64,000 nt of DNA from Alteromonadaceae bacterium 2753L.S.0a.02 (GCA_007827375.1 VISH01000002.1:1017001-1081000); one strand, 5' to 3'; shown: positions 18,962-30,778, counted from the stretch's first letter. A program made the numbers and translations. Notes: generated by a model not told the origin, from the sequence alone.

Positions 18962-21190
18962 ATGCGCATAAAAAGTATGAATAGTTCCCAAGAAAAAGCA
19001 ATAGTGGGTGGTGGTTGGAAAGCCGTACTTAGTGTGTTGCGCTATGCGTCTAAAATTGGCCCCGTTAAATTACTGCAAACTCTCAAATCAAAAAATGCCT
19101 GCAAAGCCTGCGCATTTGGAACCGGTGGCCAGAACGGTGGGCTCTGGAATGAAGCCAAAGCGGGCATTGAAGTTTGTAATAAAAATATTCAGGCACACCT
19201 AAGCGATATTCGTGAAGCGATTCCCGCGCAAACGTTTTTCACACGGAGTATTAAAGAGCTGGGAATGCTGTCCGGTAAACAATTGGAAGACCTAGGTCGC
19301 CTGGCGACGCCCCTTTATAAAAAGGCAGGCGACGAGCATTTTACGATTATTGATTACGATCAAGCGCTAACGCTGTTAGTGGAAAAACTCTTAGCAACAA
19401 ATCCGCAACGAAGTTTTTTTTACGCCTCGGGTCGCAGCTCCAATGAAGCCGCCTACCTACTGCAATTAGTTGCGCGGCTTTACGGCACAAATAATATTAA
19501 TAATTGCTCGTACTATTGTCATCAGGCTTCCGGTGTTGGCTTAACCGAAACTTTGGGAACCGGCACGGCGACAGTGCAATACGATGATCTAAATAAAGCC
19601 GACATGATATTTGTGTTTGGCGCTAACCCCGCATCCAATCACCCGCGATTTGTGAAAACTTTATTTAAATGTCGCCGACGCGGTGGCAAGGTAATTGTGG
19701 TGAACCCTGCAATGGAACCGGGTATGGTGCGCTTTGCATCGCCGGCGGATTGGCGTTCGATGCTGAAAGGTGGTGAGTCTATTGCCAGTACGTATGTTCA
19801 GCCACATTTAGGTGGCGATATAGGATTTATACTGGGGCTCGCGAAGTGGCTGCTCGAAAATAATCACATTGATGAAGCATTTATCGACGCGCATAGCGAT
19901 GGTTTTGTTGAATTCAAAAACCATGTGATGCAACTGGAGTGGAGTGATCTGGAGCGCTGTGCCGGGGTCACCCAGGATATCATCTCTGAAGTCGCACAAC
20001 AGTATGCGAATGCAGAACGCGTTATTTTTTCGTGGAGTATGGGATTAACCCATCACCAGAACGGTGTTGCGAATATTGAAACTGTTGTTGCGCTGGCGCT
20101 CCTGCGCGGCATGGTGGGCAAGCCTGGCGCCGGCTTACTGCCATTGCGCGGCCACAGCAATATTCAGGGCATGGGCTCGATGGGTTTTACACCGAAATTG
20201 AAAACTGCTGTGGAAAACAAAATACGCGAAAAGCTGGGCGATCTATTACCGCAACAAGTGGGCCTTGACACCATGGCGTGTATGGAAGCTGCAAATCGAG
20301 GCGATATGGATGTGGCCGTAATGTTGGGCGGCAATCTGTTAGCATCAAACCCGCAAACAGAATTTGCAACAGCGGCGCTCAACAAGATTGCTTTTAAATG
20401 TTACGTAAACCCGACCTTGAACTACAGCCACGTTCACGGTGTGGATGGCGAGGTATTAGTGCTCCCAATTAAGGTGCGCGACGAGGAGCTGCAATACACG
20501 ACTCAAGAATCCATGTTTAATTTCGTAAGGCTCAGCGAAGGTGGCTTTGATCGGTTTCCGCAATTGCGTTCCGAGGTCAACTTAATACAGGAGCTGGGTG
20601 AACGACTAATAGATGCCAATAAATTTGATTTTGGTATTTTCAAAAGTCATCAAAAAATAAGAGAATTTATTGGTGAAACCGTGCCTGGTTTCGAGGCTAT
20701 TGGTAAAATAGATGTCTCAAAACAAGAGTTCTACATCACAGGTCGCTCGCTACACAGCCCTGCATTTGCTACCTCGAGCGGTAAAGCCAAATTTGCTTGC
20801 CACGATTTACCCGCAACACGTAATTCAGGAATTTGGCGTAACGAAGCGGGAAACCACGAATTCCGTTTAACCAGTGTGCGCAGTGAAGGCCAGTTTAATT
20901 CAATTATCTTCGACGAACGCGATACCTATCGCGGCCAAAACAGTCGCTGGGTGGTTATGATGAACCCACAAGACATGCAATTGTGCGGTTACTCAGACGG
21001 TTCCCTGGTTACGCTACTTACGGCTGTGGGAAAAATGGAAAATGTGGCTGTAAAACCTTTTAACGTGCGCGCGGGTAACATTATGGTCTATTATCCAGAA
21101 GCGAATGTATTGATTCCCCGCGATTCAGATGTTCGCAGTAAAACCCCGAGTTTTAAGTGTGTTCCGGTTGAGGTCACCGAAACACTTTAG
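18962..21190 (+). CDS. FdhF/YdeP-family molybdopterin oxidoreductase
   Basis: 742 aa, close in length to E. coli YdeP. The N-terminus has the YdeP-type motif NACKACAFGTGGQNGGLWNE with its CxxC pair instead of a classical 4Fe-4S ferredoxin-like site. It is followed by bis-MGD binding regions (ASGRSSNEAAYLLQL, FVFGANPASNHPRF, VIVVNPAMEPG, MLGGNLLASNP) and the C-terminal molydopterin dinucleotide domain (FNSIIFDERDTYRGQN...VVMMNPQDM). YdeP in enterics contributes to acid resistance; the physiological electron partner is unknown, and no partner subunits are adjacent. An alternative ATG lies five codons in (18977). Family call firm, function open. Confidence 0.86.
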   Translation: MRIKSMNSSQEKAIVGGGWKAVLSVLRYASKIGPVKLLQTLKSKNACKACAFGTGGQNGGLWNEAKAGIEVCNKNIQAHLSDIREAIPAQTFFTRSIKELGMLSGKQLEDLGRLATPLYKKAGDEHFTIIDYDQALTLLVEKLLATNPQRSFFYASGRSSNEAAYLLQLVARLYGTNNINNCSYYCHQASGVGLTETLGTGTATVQYDDLNKADMIFVFGANPASNHPRFVKTLFKCRRRGGKVIVVNPAMEPGMVRFASPADWRSMLKGGESIASTYVQPHLGGDIGFILGLAKWLLENNHIDEAFIDAHSDGFVEFKNHVMQLEWSDLERCAGVTQDIISEVAQQYANAERVIFSWSMGLTHHQNGVANIETVVALALLRGMVGKPGAGLLPLRGHSNIQGMGSMGFTPKLKTAVENKIREKLGDLLPQQVGLDTMACMEAANRGDMDVAVMLGGNLLASNPQTEFATAALNKIAFKCYVNPTLNYSHVHGVDGEVLVLPIKVRDEELQYTTQESMFNFVRLSEGGFDRFPQLRSEVNLIQELGERLIDANKFDFGIFKSHQKIREFIGETVPGFEAIGKIDVSKQEFYITGRSLHSPAFATSSGKAKFACHDLPATRNSGIWRNEAGNHEFRLTSVRSEGQFNSIIFDERDTYRGQNSRWVVMMNPQDMQLCGYSDGSLVTLLTAVGKMENVAVKPFNVRAGNIMVYYPEANVLIPRDSDVRSKTPSFKCVPVEVTETL

Positions 21191-21237
21191 TCAGGTAATA
21201 AATATAAAACGTCATAACTGATTGTAAAACGCGCTGC

Positions 21238-22719
21238 ATGATTAAATTTAAAGCACTACTGTTGTTTTTGGCTTTGTCAGCCACGATTACTGGCGCACAA
21301 ACAGAGCAAAATCGCGAATTTGAACAGTGGCAAACTGTAACGCTGTCGGCCGAAAAAATAGGCCATCGCCACATAACGCGTACCATTGTTGCCGATACCA
21401 TTAACACTCGCGAAGAGTTGGTCATCGTTACGCGCCAGCCGGGCGAAAAACCGCGTAAAACACGATCAGTTGTTGATTATTTTGAAGGCCTTAATGGCAA
21501 ACCCCTGGAAATCCTGAAAACGGTCACCACTAAAAACAGCTCTCACCAAATGACTGCCAGAGTCGAGAAAAAGCGATTGCTGGTGGTGCCCGACAACAAA
21601 CTCACTTCTGAGCCGGTGAGCTACAAAATTCCCCAGCCTTTTTATCTGCGTGAAGGTGCGCGTTTGGCACTGTTAAAAAAGCATGGTAACGAGAGAAAAC
21701 TGGAGTATTTCACCTGGAGTTTTACCAAATTTCGCTTTGAAAAAATTAGGCTGACGGCAATCAAGGTAAGCCCCAATGCGCCAAATGCCCCCAGTTGGCA
21801 GATAAAGCGAGAACGCCTTGGTTACGCAGACGGAAAAACAAACCGTTTTAACCGGGTTGCCAAAGGGAAGGTGACCACTTTATTTGCAAATGACGCGCTT
21901 TTTATCGTTGAGGAGCACTCCCTTTCTGGGGGTGAGCCTTTCGTGCTGCAAACCTGTGACAAAGACTGCGCGTTGCAGAGTTTTAAGCCCCTTATCCACG
22001 TTTACAGGCAGTTAATTAAGTCGCCCTACCGGATCACTGATTCTGCGCTCAATGGCAAAGTTCGCTATACGCTGTCGGGGGAGTTTCATATCGAGCCACC
22101 ACAAACCGGTGAGCAAACGGTAACGCCGCTGGAAGGGGGCTACAAAATTGAAGTATGCCACGATGATTGTGGCAATGAATCTCCACCAACGGCAGAAATG
22201 CTCACCGCCGCAACACAAGCCAATTATTGGCTTGCTTCAGACGCTGAGGAATTTAAGAGCGCGATTGCGCAGGTTATTCCCAAAGACGGGTGGAATAACG
22301 CTCAGAAGATGTCTCGACTTTCCAGTTTTGTGCACAACCATATGCAGGTGGAGGTTAATTTTTCCGGCTATGCCACGGCCTATGAAGCGTTCAAATCCCG
22401 CTCTGGTGACTGTACAGAAAATGCCTTGTTGCTGGCAGCTCTGGGAAGAGCCGCGGGAATTCCCACGCGAGTGGTGGTTGGTTTGGCCTATAACAACGAT
22501 CAGTTTTTTGGGCGACGCTATGTGTTTGTTCCCCATGCTTGGGTGCAGGCTTGGACGGGGCAGCGTTGGCAGAGTTTTGATGCGGGTTTGGAGGGATTCA
22601 CCAGTGGTTACATTGCACTGGCATTAAGTAACGGAGAACAGGCAGAGTTCTATCGTGTTGCGGAGCAGTTGCATTTGCTCGATATAGACTCTGCCGTTCA
22701 GGTAAAAAAGAAGCGCTAG
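21238..22719 (+). CDS. Exported transglutaminase-like protease domain protein
   Basis: 493 aa with an N-terminal signal peptide (FKALLLFLALSATITGAQT). A ~300-residue beta-rich region follows, with a CDKDC motif near 240 and a second CHDDC near 303. The transglutaminase-like core is C-terminal: Cys in SRSGDCTENALLLAALGRAAG, His in FVPHAWVQAWTG and Asp in WQSFDAGLEGF. The triad is intact, so it is probably a periplasmic peptidase or cross-linking enzyme. Starting 47 bp after the YdeP-like gene on the same strand, it may be cotranscribed with it. It is unrelated in layout to the cytoplasmic transglutaminase at 3317. Confidence 0.75.
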   Translation: MIKFKALLLFLALSATITGAQTEQNREFEQWQTVTLSAEKIGHRHITRTIVADTINTREELVIVTRQPGEKPRKTRSVVDYFEGLNGKPLEILKTVTTKNSSHQMTARVEKKRLLVVPDNKLTSEPVSYKIPQPFYLREGARLALLKKHGNERKLEYFTWSFTKFRFEKIRLTAIKVSPNAPNAPSWQIKRERLGYADGKTNRFNRVAKGKVTTLFANDALFIVEEHSLSGGEPFVLQTCDKDCALQSFKPLIHVYRQLIKSPYRITDSALNGKVRYTLSGEFHIEPPQTGEQTVTPLEGGYKIEVCHDDCGNESPPTAEMLTAATQANYWLASDAEEFKSAIAQVIPKDGWNNAQKMSRLSSFVHNHMQVEVNFSGYATAYEAFKSRSGDCTENALLLAALGRAAGIPTRVVVGLAYNNDQFFGRRYVFVPHAWVQAWTGQRWQSFDAGLEGFTSGYIALALSNGEQAEFYRVAEQLHLLDIDSAVQVKKKR

Positions 22720-22722
22720 GGC

Positions 22723-22941
22723 TTACTCAACGGCAACAGGAATGTCGTCAATCGCTTCATCTGCAGTTTGATCAATTTCAACGTCAGCCACCACGGGGGT
22801 CTTCATGGCGCCCATAACAGTCATTTCTTCAGTCTGCTCGTCAGCTTCGTCAGCGAAGGCAGCAAATGGAACACTGGCGCTCACCAACAGGGCGGCAACC
22901 AATGAATAAATGTTGAACGTCTTGCGGCTCAAAATGCGCAT
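22723..22941 (-). CDS. Small exported acidic protein, unknown
   Basis: 72 aa. A basic start and hydrophobic core (TFNIYSLVAALLVSASVPFAAFA) form a signal peptide. The ~40-residue mature part is very acidic (DEADEQTEEMTVMG... ending in IDDIPVAVE). The stretch EEMTVMGA resembles a TonB-box heptad, but with so little sequence this may be chance. It ends 3 bp from the stop of the convergent transglutaminase gene. I know no family. A purine-rich CCAGGAGTACAG lies directly upstream of its ATG. Confidence 0.55.
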   Translation of the reverse strand: MRILSRKTFNIYSLVAALLVSASVPFAAFADEADEQTEEMTVMGAMKTPVVADVEIDQTADEAIDDIPVAVE

Positions 22942-23338
22942 TCTGTACTCCTGGTCTAATTGAATAGGGTGAAAGTGGTCGGCTAGGCTTGTGCCTCCTG
23001 AACCAAAGCGGAATTGTGCACGCTTAATGTTACAAAATGATGTCTTTTGTGTGACATGGCGACATAAGGATAATTTCTGCGCTTCCGCTGCCCACTCCTT
23101 CGCGCAATTTCTACGTGATTAAATTAGCCATTTAATAGTTAATTTAACCAATCGCATTTACCTTGGGATTGTCTGAAAATCGTAACTAAATAAAAAACCT
23201 TTTAAAAACAATCAGTTATAAAATTTTTAAAACCTGGCACAGTTTCTGTAATGCTCTAGGCATACGAAGCCAGCGGCAACCAAGCACTAAGGCTGGTGAG
23301 TAAACCCATACACATTCTTTTTTATGGAGAGAAAGAAA
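22942..23338. promoter_or_regulatory. AT-rich divergent promoter region of two small exported proteins
   Basis: About 400 bp without a gene, very AT-rich over 23105-23230. It separates two divergent small exported proteins. At 23235-23250 the sequence TGGCACAGTTTCTGTA matches the -24 part of a sigma-54 promoter (TGGCAC) exactly, but has GT where the -12 GC should be, so this is only a weak candidate. No other RNA or operator is evident. Confidence 0.35.
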
Positions 23339-23599
23339 ATGAACAAATTCGTATTTGCCCTGGCTTTCGTCGTTACTTCCAGTTTTGCTAGCACTGTTAT
23401 GGCTTCTGAGCCCGAAACTAGCGTTATAGCGCCTGCCTTAGGGGCTTCAGAGGTACTTCCCGAGGTTGTTGTGAAGATGCGCGAGATAGAGCAGGGTTAT
23501 GAGAACGCTGCAAAAACCGTGGATGCTCCGGTAGACCAAAACATTCCGCAGCATGGTGAAGAACCAGCATCCGCACGCTACCTGGCTTCCAGTTACTAA
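23339..23599 (+). CDS. Small exported protein, unknown
   Basis: 86 aa from the ATG at 23339. That start is preferred over one 15 bp upstream because GGAGAG (23326-23331) then sits 7 bp ahead as ribosome binding site. A signal peptide (KFVFALAFVVTSSFASTVMA) is followed by ~65 residues of low-complexity, Pro/Glu/Ala-rich sequence ending ARYLASSY. No known family. It is the rightward partner of the divergent small exported gene at 22723; both have signal peptides and short mature parts of biased composition. Confidence 0.6.
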   Translation: MNKFVFALAFVVTSSFASTVMASEPETSVIAPALGASEVLPEVVVKMREIEQGYENAAKTVDAPVDQNIPQHGEEPASARYLASSY

Positions 23600-23701
23600 A
23601 TTAACCGGAAAAAGTGTACGACCGGGCCGCCAGGATGGCAGCCCGCAACTTTAGCGCGTTTGGTCGCTCCCCAGCGGATAGTGCTGAGTTAAAATCGGGC
23701 C

Positions 23702-24451
23702 ATGGAATTTCGACTGTTGGCCAAATCACTACTTATGCCCCCATTGTTACAATTGTTATTGATTGTGCTGGGGGCACTTTTCTACCGTCGTTTACCGCGC
23801 ATTGCCAAGTCGTGCTGGTGGATTGGGCTGATATCTCTATGGTGCTTCTCAACGCCCTGGTTTGCCGCTTCGCTCGCACAAATCACTCAGCGTGCACCTG
23901 CGCTTTCCCTGCAAATGCTTGAGAGCACCAAAGCACAGGCTATTGTTGTCCTCACGGCGGGGCAGAAAACCGCTACCCCGGAATACGGAGCGCCAGTAAG
24001 CAGTCGCGAAGGCCAATTGCGGGCACGGTACGGCGCCTATCTACACCGCGTTACCGGTTTACCCATTCTGTTGAGCGGAGGTTCTGTATACGGGGATGAC
24101 AGGCAAAGCCTCGCAAAAACCATGGCGTTTGATATGCAGCAGGCTTTTAACGTACCTGTAACCTGGTTAGAAGAGCGAAGCCGCACTACCCAGGAAAATG
24201 CCTATTACAGCTATAAAATCTTGCAAAACGAGAAAAAAACAAACATCGTGTTGGTTACCAGTGCGATACATATGGCTCGTGCGGCATATTTGTTCGAGCG
24301 CGAGGGCTTCGTTGTCGAACCGGCACCAACGGCATTCGCAGAAAAACTCCCTTTCAAATTGCGTTATCTGCTGCCAGACGCCGAGAGTTTGTTCTTAAGT
24401 CATGGAGTGCTCCATGAGGCGCTGGGTAACATCTGGGTGCGTATTTTCTAA
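23702..24451 (+). CDS. YdcF/ElyC-type DUF218 membrane protein
   Basis: 249 aa. Two N-terminal membrane helices (PPLLQLLLIVLGALFYRR and WWIGLISLWCFSTPWF) precede a DUF218 domain. Its motifs are AIVVLTAGQKT, a RYGAYLHRVTGLPILLSGGSVYG segment, EERSRTTQENAYYS and VLVTSAIHMARAAYLFEREG. Family members ElyC, SanA and YdcF are implicated in envelope maintenance; ElyC in undecaprenyl-phosphate metabolism. The GGS and TTQENA motifs are intact. Monocistronic by spacing. Confidence 0.82.
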   Translation: MEFRLLAKSLLMPPLLQLLLIVLGALFYRRLPRIAKSCWWIGLISLWCFSTPWFAASLAQITQRAPALSLQMLESTKAQAIVVLTAGQKTATPEYGAPVSSREGQLRARYGAYLHRVTGLPILLSGGSVYGDDRQSLAKTMAFDMQQAFNVPVTWLEERSRTTQENAYYSYKILQNEKKTNIVLVTSAIHMARAAYLFEREGFVVEPAPTAFAEKLPFKLRYLLPDAESLFLSHGVLHEALGNIWVRIF

Positions 24452-24669
24452 GCAATATGCCCATTTTACTCGCCAACTTTAATAGGCATGGCGTCCCACT
24501 CTTGCCGTTTGGGGCATTATTGCGTTTCATCAAGGCGTAACCCAGAAGATTCCGTTAATTTCAGAAATCCCGCTGTGGGTATGAAAACTGCAGCCGCAGA
24601 AATGCGCCTGCTGTGAAGTCGGCAGGGAGAGGCGAGTATCTAAAGAATAGATCAAGTACGAGAAAAAGT

Positions 24670-27600
24670 ATGAATCACCAAAATTATAATGCTCAGGGTT
24701 TATATCATCCGGAATTTGAACACGATGCCTGTGGTATCGGTTTTGTTGCGAACCTTAAAGGTTGCAAATCCCATGAAATTGTTAGCAATGCCCTGACGAT
24801 GCTCACCTGTATGGAACACCGTGGTGGAACGGGATACGACGTAGACAGTGGCGATGGCGCGGGCATTCTTATTCAAATCCCTCATGAATTCTTGGCTGAA
24901 AAAGTCGCTGATCTGGGTTTCCAATTACCGGAGCCGGGTGATTACTGCGTTGGCATGTTGTTTTTTCCAAAAGATGAATCACTGGCCCAGCAATGCCGCG
25001 ATATTCTCGCCGAGCAAATGACGAAGCTCGGTTTAAACGCCCTGGGCTATCGTTCGGTGCCTAGTGATAATTCCAGTTTGGGCTATGCTGCGCGCGCCAC
25101 AGAACCTCTTATTGAGCAATTGTTTATCGCCAAGCCAGAAGAAATGTCGCAAGACGAATTCAGGCGCAAGTTATATGTGTTGCGCAAAGCGTCAGTGTAT
25201 GCGGCTTACCAACAGGTTGCCTGTGAAAAAGACGAGTTTTATATCGCGAGCCTTTCGAATCGTACCCTGGTTTTTAAAGGGCAGTTTACCACTGCACAAG
25301 TCGCCAAATATTATCTGGATTTACGCGACCAGAAATTAACATCGGCAATTGCGATGTTTCACAGTCGATTTTCCACCAATACCTTCCCCGCCTGGCGACG
25401 AGCTCAGCCCTTCCGCTATCTGAGTCACAATGGCGAAATTAATACGGTGCGCGGCAATATTAATTGGATGATGGCGCGCCAGGCTTTGTTTGATTCCGTA
25501 AACTTCACAAGTGAAGAATTAGCGCTGCTCCACCCTGTGTGCAACCGTGACAGTTCGGATTCCGCAAATCTCGATCTGGTGATTGAGCTGTTGACGCTTG
25601 CCGGTCGACCCTTGGCTCAAGTGATGATGATGGTAATTCCCGAGGCGTGGCAGACGCAATCTGACATGTCTCCAGAGAAGCGGGCATTTTACGAGTATTA
25701 CGCCAATATCATGGAACCATGGGATGGCCCGGCATCGGTCAGCTTTACCGATGGCGATGTCGTGGGCGCAACGCTGGATCGCAACGGCCTGCGGCCTTCA
25801 CGCTTTTTGGTTACCGACGACGATATGGTGGTGATGGGCTCTGAAACCGGAGCGCTTTGTTTAGACCCCGCACGCGTGGTGCAAAAAGGTCGTTTACAAC
25901 CGGGCAAAATTTTTATTGCCGACTTAATACAAGGTCGGATTATTTCCGACGACGAAGTCAAAGCCGATATTTGTTCGCGTCAACCCTACGGCGAGTGGTT
26001 GCAGCAAAATAAACTGACGCTGGATGATTTACCCGCACCTGAAACCGTGCAAACCAGCGAGCCCAATACCAGTTTAAGGTTACGGCAGAAAGCTTTCGGT
26101 TACACTCACGAAGATCTTAACGTGATTCTTAAGCAAATGGTGGAATCCGGTAAAGAACCTCTGGGGGCGATGGGAGCCGATAATCCACTGGCAGTAATGA
26201 GCGATCGCCCACAACACCTGAGTAATTATTTTAAGCAGCTCTTCGCACAGGTTACCAACCCGCCTATTGATCCTATTCGGGAAGAAATGGTGATGTCGTT
26301 GCGGACGTATGTGGGTGCTTCAAAAAATCTTTTACAAGAATCGCCAGAGCATTGCCGCAAAGTGGAAATCAAGCAACCACTGCTCACCTCGGAACAACTG
26401 GCAAAATTAAAAAATATCGATCAAAACCATCTTCAAGCCAAAACGCTGGATATCATTTTCCGCGCGACAGAAAATGCCGGAGAACTTGAGGGCGCTTTGG
26501 AACAGCTCTGTAAATATGCCTGTGATGCAGTCAATAATGGTTACTCTTTAATTATTTTGAGTGACCGTAAAGTCGATACCGATCACGCGGCTATTCCCTC
26601 ATTGCTGGCAACCGCAGCGGTACATCACGACCTTATTCGCAACGGTCTCAGGGCCAAAGCAGAAATTATTGTTGAGGCCGGCGATGTGCGTGAAACTCAC
26701 CATTTCGCAACGCTTATCGGTTATGGCGCGGCTGCGGTCAACCCCTATCTGGCCATAGAAACACTGCAGGCCATGTGTGCCGAAGGTACTTTTAAGAAAG
26801 AGCTTAACCATGAGCAAGTGCTAAGCAAATACACCAAAGCGGTCAACAGTGGCTTACTAAAAATATTTTCAAAAATGGGTATTTCCACGCTGCAGAGCTA
26901 TCAGGGTGCACAAATATTCGAAGCGCTTGGAATTAACAGCGAGGTTGTCCAGAAATTCTTTACTGGTACCGTAAGTCGCATTCAGGGTATTGGTCTGGAC
27001 GAAATTGCTAGAGAAGCGCTTACCCGGCACCGCGAAGGTTATCCTTCTGCAGAACGCATTTATGTGGATGACCTTTTACACAGTGGTGGTGATTATGCCT
27101 GGCGCCACGATGGTGAACGTCATTTGTTCAACCCCACAACCATTCGTTTGTTGCAACATTCAACTGCGCAAAATGATTATCAGCAGTTTCGTGAGTATAC
27201 CCAGGAAGTCGATGACCAGGCTAAAGCGGCTTACACCCTGCGGGGTTTGTTATCGTTAAAATCGGATCGCGAGCCCATTTCCATCGACGAGGTGGAACCG
27301 GCCGAAAATATTTACCGACGCTTTGCCACCGGCGCGATGAGTTTTGGCTCTATCAGTTGGGAAGCGCACACCACTCTGGCTATTGCCATGAACCGTTTGG
27401 GTGGCCGTAGTAACAGTGGTGAGGGCGGCGAAGATCCTACTCGCTTCGAACCGGAAGCCAATGGCGATTCCATGTTGAGCCGTATTAAGCAGGTCGCATC
27501 CGGGCGCTTTGGGGTGACCAGCCACTATCTGGCGAACTGCGATGAAATTCAAATTAAAATGGCGCAAGGAGCCAAGCCAGGTGAGGGCGGTCAATTACCC

Positions 27601-29277
27601 GGCCACAAAGTCGACGCCTGGATTGGGCGCACCCGGGGTTCGACGCCTGGCGTAGGTTTAATTTCGCCACCGCCACATCACGATATTTATTCCATCGAAG
27701 ATTTAGCACAGCTGATTTTTGATTTAAAAAATGCCAATCGCGATGCGCGTATTAACGTGAAGCTGGTTTCAGAGGCGGGCGTCGGTACGATTGCAGCCGG
27801 TGTGTGTAAAGGCTACGCCGATGTGGTATTAATTTCGGGGTACGACGGTGGCACAGGGGCGTCACCACTAAGTTCCATAAAGCACGCGGGCTTACCCTGG
27901 GAATTGGGTTTGGCGGAAACACACCAAACGCTGGTAAAAAATCGCTTGCGCAGTCGTATAACCGTGCAAGCTGATGGCCAAATGAAAACTCCCAGAGATT
28001 TGGCCGTGGCAACCTTATTGGGCGCAGAGGAATGGGGCATTGCAACGGCTGCGTTGGTTGTTGAAGGGTGTACCTTGATGCGCAAGTGCCACTTAAACAC
28101 CTGCCCGGTCGGTATCGCCACGCAAAATAAAGAGCTGCGTAAGCGCTACAGCGGGCGAGTCGACCATGTGGTTAATTTCTTTAAAATGATGACCCAGGGT
28201 TTGCGTGAAATAATGGCGGAAATGGGTTTCCGCTCAATAGACGAAATGGTTGGGCAATCGCAGTGTTTGCAGATGCGAGACGACTTAGATCATTGGAAAC
28301 TTAAGCACCTTGATTTGAAGCCCCTACTGTTTAGAGCACAAACTCAAGAAAACGATACGCTTTATCGCTCTACGCCGCAAAAGCACCTGATAAATACGAT
28401 TATCGACCGCGAGCTAATCCGAGATTCCGAGTTGGCATTAACCGACAAGCAGCCGATCAATTTACAAAAAAATATTGTTAATACCGATCGTACTGTCGGT
28501 ACGATGGTTTCCAATGAGATCAGCAAACGTTACGGCGCCGCAGGCTTACCGGATGGCACCATTGATGTGAAATTTAACGGTTCCGCCGGGCAGAGTTTTG
28601 GTACGTTTGCCGCTAAAGGTTTGCGTTTCGAATTGGAAGGTGATGCCAACGATTATTTCGGTAAGGGACTATCGGGTGCGGAGCTCGTAGTGTATCCGCC
28701 AAAAATATCGCCCTTTAAAGCGCGAGAAAATATTCTTATTGGTAATGTCGCCTTTTTCGGTGCAACCAGTGGCAAAGCATTTGTTCGCGGTATTGCCGGG
28801 GAACGTTTTTGTGTTAGAAATTCCGGAGTTACTGCGGTAGTTGAAGGCGTTGGTGATCACGCCTGCGAATATATGACAGGTGGTACTGCAGTTATTTTAG
28901 GCCCTACCGGTCGAAATTTCGCGGCGGGTATGAGCGGCGGTGTTGCTTGGGTGCTGGATCGCAACGGCGACTTTAGCAAGCACTGCAATATGGAAATGGT
29001 AAAGCTCGAAGCTGCCGAGAGCGACGAAGAGATTGCTGAACTTCAGGCACTTATTACTGAGCATCAACAAAAAACAGATTCAGATGTCGCAGCCGAATTA
29101 CTGTCTGATTGGCAAAGCGCCGTTAAACACTTTGTCAAAGTGATGCCGGTGGATTACAAACGCATGCAGGGTTACATGAAAACCGCCCGCGACAGTGGCC
29201 AATATAAAAACGAACGACAAATTGCCGAGGCGGCATTCGATATGCACCTCCAGAAATTAGCAGGAGGTGCCAAATAA
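24670..29277 (+). CDS. gltB: Glutamate synthase (NADPH) large subunit
   Basis: 1535 aa from the ATG at 24670, chosen over an in-frame GTG 57 bp upstream because the family's short propeptide then ends at Cys21 ([14 protein letters not shown]). That Cys becomes the N-terminal nucleophile of the glutaminase domain. Further signatures are the central domain, the FMN-binding synthase region ([47 protein letters not shown]), the [3Fe-4S] cysteines in [19 protein letters not shown] and the GXGXG-type C-terminal domain. It converts glutamine plus 2-oxoglutarate to two glutamates with the beta subunit encoded immediately downstream. Confidence 0.96.
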   Translation: MNHQNYNAQGLYHPEFEHDACGIGFVANLKGCKSHEIVSNALTMLTCMEHRGGTGYDVDSGDGAGILIQIPHEFLAEKVADLGFQLPEPGDYCVGMLFFPKDESLAQQCRDILAEQMTKLGLNALGYRSVPSDNSSLGYAARATEPLIEQLFIAKPEEMSQDEFRRKLYVLRKASVYAAYQQVACEKDEFYIASLSNRTLVFKGQFTTAQVAKYYLDLRDQKLTSAIAMFHSRFSTNTFPAWRRAQPFRYLSHNGEINTVRGNINWMMARQALFDSVNFTSEELALLHPVCNRDSSDSANLDLVIELLTLAGRPLAQVMMMVIPEAWQTQSDMSPEKRAFYEYYANIMEPWDGPASVSFTDGDVVGATLDRNGLRPSRFLVTDDDMVVMGSETGALCLDPARVVQKGRLQPGKIFIADLIQGRIISDDEVKADICSRQPYGEWLQQNKLTLDDLPAPETVQTSEPNTSLRLRQKAFGYTHEDLNVILKQMVESGKEPLGAMGADNPLAVMSDRPQHLSNYFKQLFAQVTNPPIDPIREEMVMSLRTYVGASKNLLQESPEHCRKVEIKQPLLTSEQLAKLKNIDQNHLQAKTLDIIFRATENAGELEGALEQLCKYACDAVNNGYSLIILSDRKVDTDHAAIPSLLATAAVHHDLIRNGLRAKAEIIVEAGDVRETHHFATLIGYGAAAVNPYLAIETLQAMCAEGTFKKELNHEQVLSKYTKAVNSGLLKIFSKMGISTLQSYQGAQIFEALGINSEVVQKFFTGTVSRIQGIGLDEIAREALTRHREGYPSAERIYVDDLLHSGGDYAWRHDGERHLFNPTTIRLLQHSTAQNDYQQFREYTQEVDDQAKAAYTLRGLLSLKSDREPISIDEVEPAENIYRRFATGAMSFGSISWEAHTTLAIAMNRLGGRSNSGEGGEDPTRFEPEANGDSMLSRIKQVASGRFGVTSHYLANCDEIQIKMAQGAKPGEGGQLPGHKVDAWIGRTRGSTPGVGLISPPPHHDIYSIEDLAQLIFDLKNANRDARINVKLVSEAGVGTIAAGVCKGYADVVLISGYDGGTGASPLSSIKHAGLPWELGLAETHQTLVKNRLRSRITVQADGQMKTPRDLAVATLLGAEEWGIATAALVVEGCTLMRKCHLNTCPVGIATQNKELRKRYSGRVDHVVNFFKMMTQGLREIMAEMGFRSIDEMVGQSQCLQMRDDLDHWKLKHLDLKPLLFRAQTQENDTLYRSTPQKHLINTIIDRELIRDSELALTDKQPINLQKNIVNTDRTVGTMVSNEISKRYGAAGLPDGTIDVKFNGSAGQSFGTFAAKGLRFELEGDANDYFGKGLSGAELVVYPPKISPFKARENILIGNVAFFGATSGKAFVRGIAGERFCVRNSGVTAVVEGVGDHACEYMTGGTAVILGPTGRNFAAGMSGGVAWVLDRNGDFSKHCNMEMVKLEAAESDEEIAELQALITEHQQKTDSDVAAELLSDWQSAVKHFVKVMPVDYKRMQGYMKTARDSGQYKNERQIAEAAFDMHLQKLAGGAK

Positions 29278-30749
29278 TGGGTAATCCAACCGGTTTTTTA
29301 AAAGTTGATCGTGCATTGCCTGCAGATAGAGATCCAAAACAGCGCCTCGCCGACTGGTGTGAGGTGCACGAACACATGGAAGAATCTGCCATTCGTGATC
29401 AGGCGAGTCGTTGCATGGATTGTGGCATTCCGTTTTGTCAAAGTGGCGACAGCCGTTTTGCGCCCCGTGTGGCAGGGTGCCCGGTTAATAATTTAATTCC
29501 AGAGTGGAACGACCTTGTGTATCAGGGGCGCTGGCAGGAAGCGGCAGACCGTTTGCATCGCACCAATAATTTTCCGGAGTTTACTGGTCGAGTTTGTCCG
29601 GCTCCTTGTGAAGGTGCTTGTGTACTCGGTATTCACGCACCCGCGGTAACTATTAAGCATCATGAATATGCCATTATCGAGCGGGCCTTTGCAGAGGGAT
29701 GGGTAAAACCTCAAGTGCCAGCGCAGCGTACCGATAAAGCCATTGCCATTATAGGGTCGGGCCCTGCGGGTTTGGCTGCGGCCGCTGAATTGAACAAATT
29801 CGGGCATAAAGTTACTGTCTACGAACGTGCCGATCGCATTGGTGGTTTGCTCATGTATGGCATTCCCAACATGAAACTGGAAAAACAGTTTGTCGAACGC
29901 CGTGTAAAATTAATGGCAGAGGAAGGCGTGGAGTTCGTGACAGAAACAGAAATCGGAAAACACATTCCCGCGTCGGCGATTGCGGAAAAGTACGACGCTG
30001 TCGTGCTGGCAACCGGGGCCACCAAGCCCCGCGATCTTCAAGTGGATGGGCGCCAGTTAGAAAATATTCATTTCGCCATGGAATTCCTAAGCTCGAATAC
30101 AAAAAGTTTACTGGATTCCAATTTAGAAGACGGCAAATATATCAGTGCAAACAACAAAAATGTTGTAATTATAGGTGGTGGCGACACCGGAACCGATTGT
30201 GTCGCAACGGCTTTACGGCACGGCTGCAAACATGTGGTACAACTTGAGATTATGCCGCGCCCCAAAGAACAGCGCGCAGCAGACAACCCCTGGCCGGAAT
30301 GGCCTAAAACCTTGCTGGTCGATTACGGACAATGCGAAGCCATTGCCGTACAGGGTGATGATCCTCGTCACTATCAAACCATGACCAAAAAAATCGTAGG
30401 TGACTCAGAGGGTAAGGTTAAAGAAATACATACCGTTCAGGTTGAGTGGGTGGCGGATAACAACGGTCGCATGACACCGCAGGAATTGGTGGGTAGCGAA
30501 CAGGTTTTCAAAGCTGATTTGGTACTCTTAGCCATGGGTTTCGTTGGGCCGGAAACAGAAATATTGCAACAGTTAGACGTTGCCCAAGATGGGCGAACCA
30601 ATGCCAAAGCCGAGTACGATAAATTTGCCACCAGTCGTGACGGTGTTTTTGCTTGCGGCGATGCGCGGCGCGGGCAAAGTCTAATCGTATGGGCCATTGA
30701 CGAAGGTCGCCGCTGCGCCAAGCAGGTTGACAATTACCTTGCCGGTTAA
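29277..30749 (+). CDS. gltD: Glutamate synthase (NADPH) small subunit
   Basis: 490 aa NADPH-dependent FAD protein that delivers electrons to GltB. N-terminal cysteine clusters (CMDCGIPFC, then [13 protein letters not shown] and [12 protein letters not shown]) bind the 4Fe-4S centres. FAD motif [20 protein letters not shown] is followed by an NADPH-binding [17 protein letters not shown]. The end, [20 protein letters not shown], is characteristic. Its ATG overlaps the last base of the gltB stop codon (TAATG), and an AGGAGGT ribosome binding site lies at 29262-29268, so translation is coupled to gltB. Length is typical. Confidence 0.96.
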   Translation: MGNPTGFLKVDRALPADRDPKQRLADWCEVHEHMEESAIRDQASRCMDCGIPFCQSGDSRFAPRVAGCPVNNLIPEWNDLVYQGRWQEAADRLHRTNNFPEFTGRVCPAPCEGACVLGIHAPAVTIKHHEYAIIERAFAEGWVKPQVPAQRTDKAIAIIGSGPAGLAAAAELNKFGHKVTVYERADRIGGLLMYGIPNMKLEKQFVERRVKLMAEEGVEFVTETEIGKHIPASAIAEKYDAVVLATGATKPRDLQVDGRQLENIHFAMEFLSSNTKSLLDSNLEDGKYISANNKNVVIIGGGDTGTDCVATALRHGCKHVVQLEIMPRPKEQRAADNPWPEWPKTLLVDYGQCEAIAVQGDDPRHYQTMTKKIVGDSEGKVKEIHTVQVEWVADNNGRMTPQELVGSEQVFKADLVLLAMGFVGPETEILQQLDVAQDGRTNAKAEYDKFATSRDGVFACGDARRGQSLIVWAIDEGRRCAKQVDNYLAG

Positions 30750-30778
30750 AGTACGATCACTGGCAATAGCATGAACTG

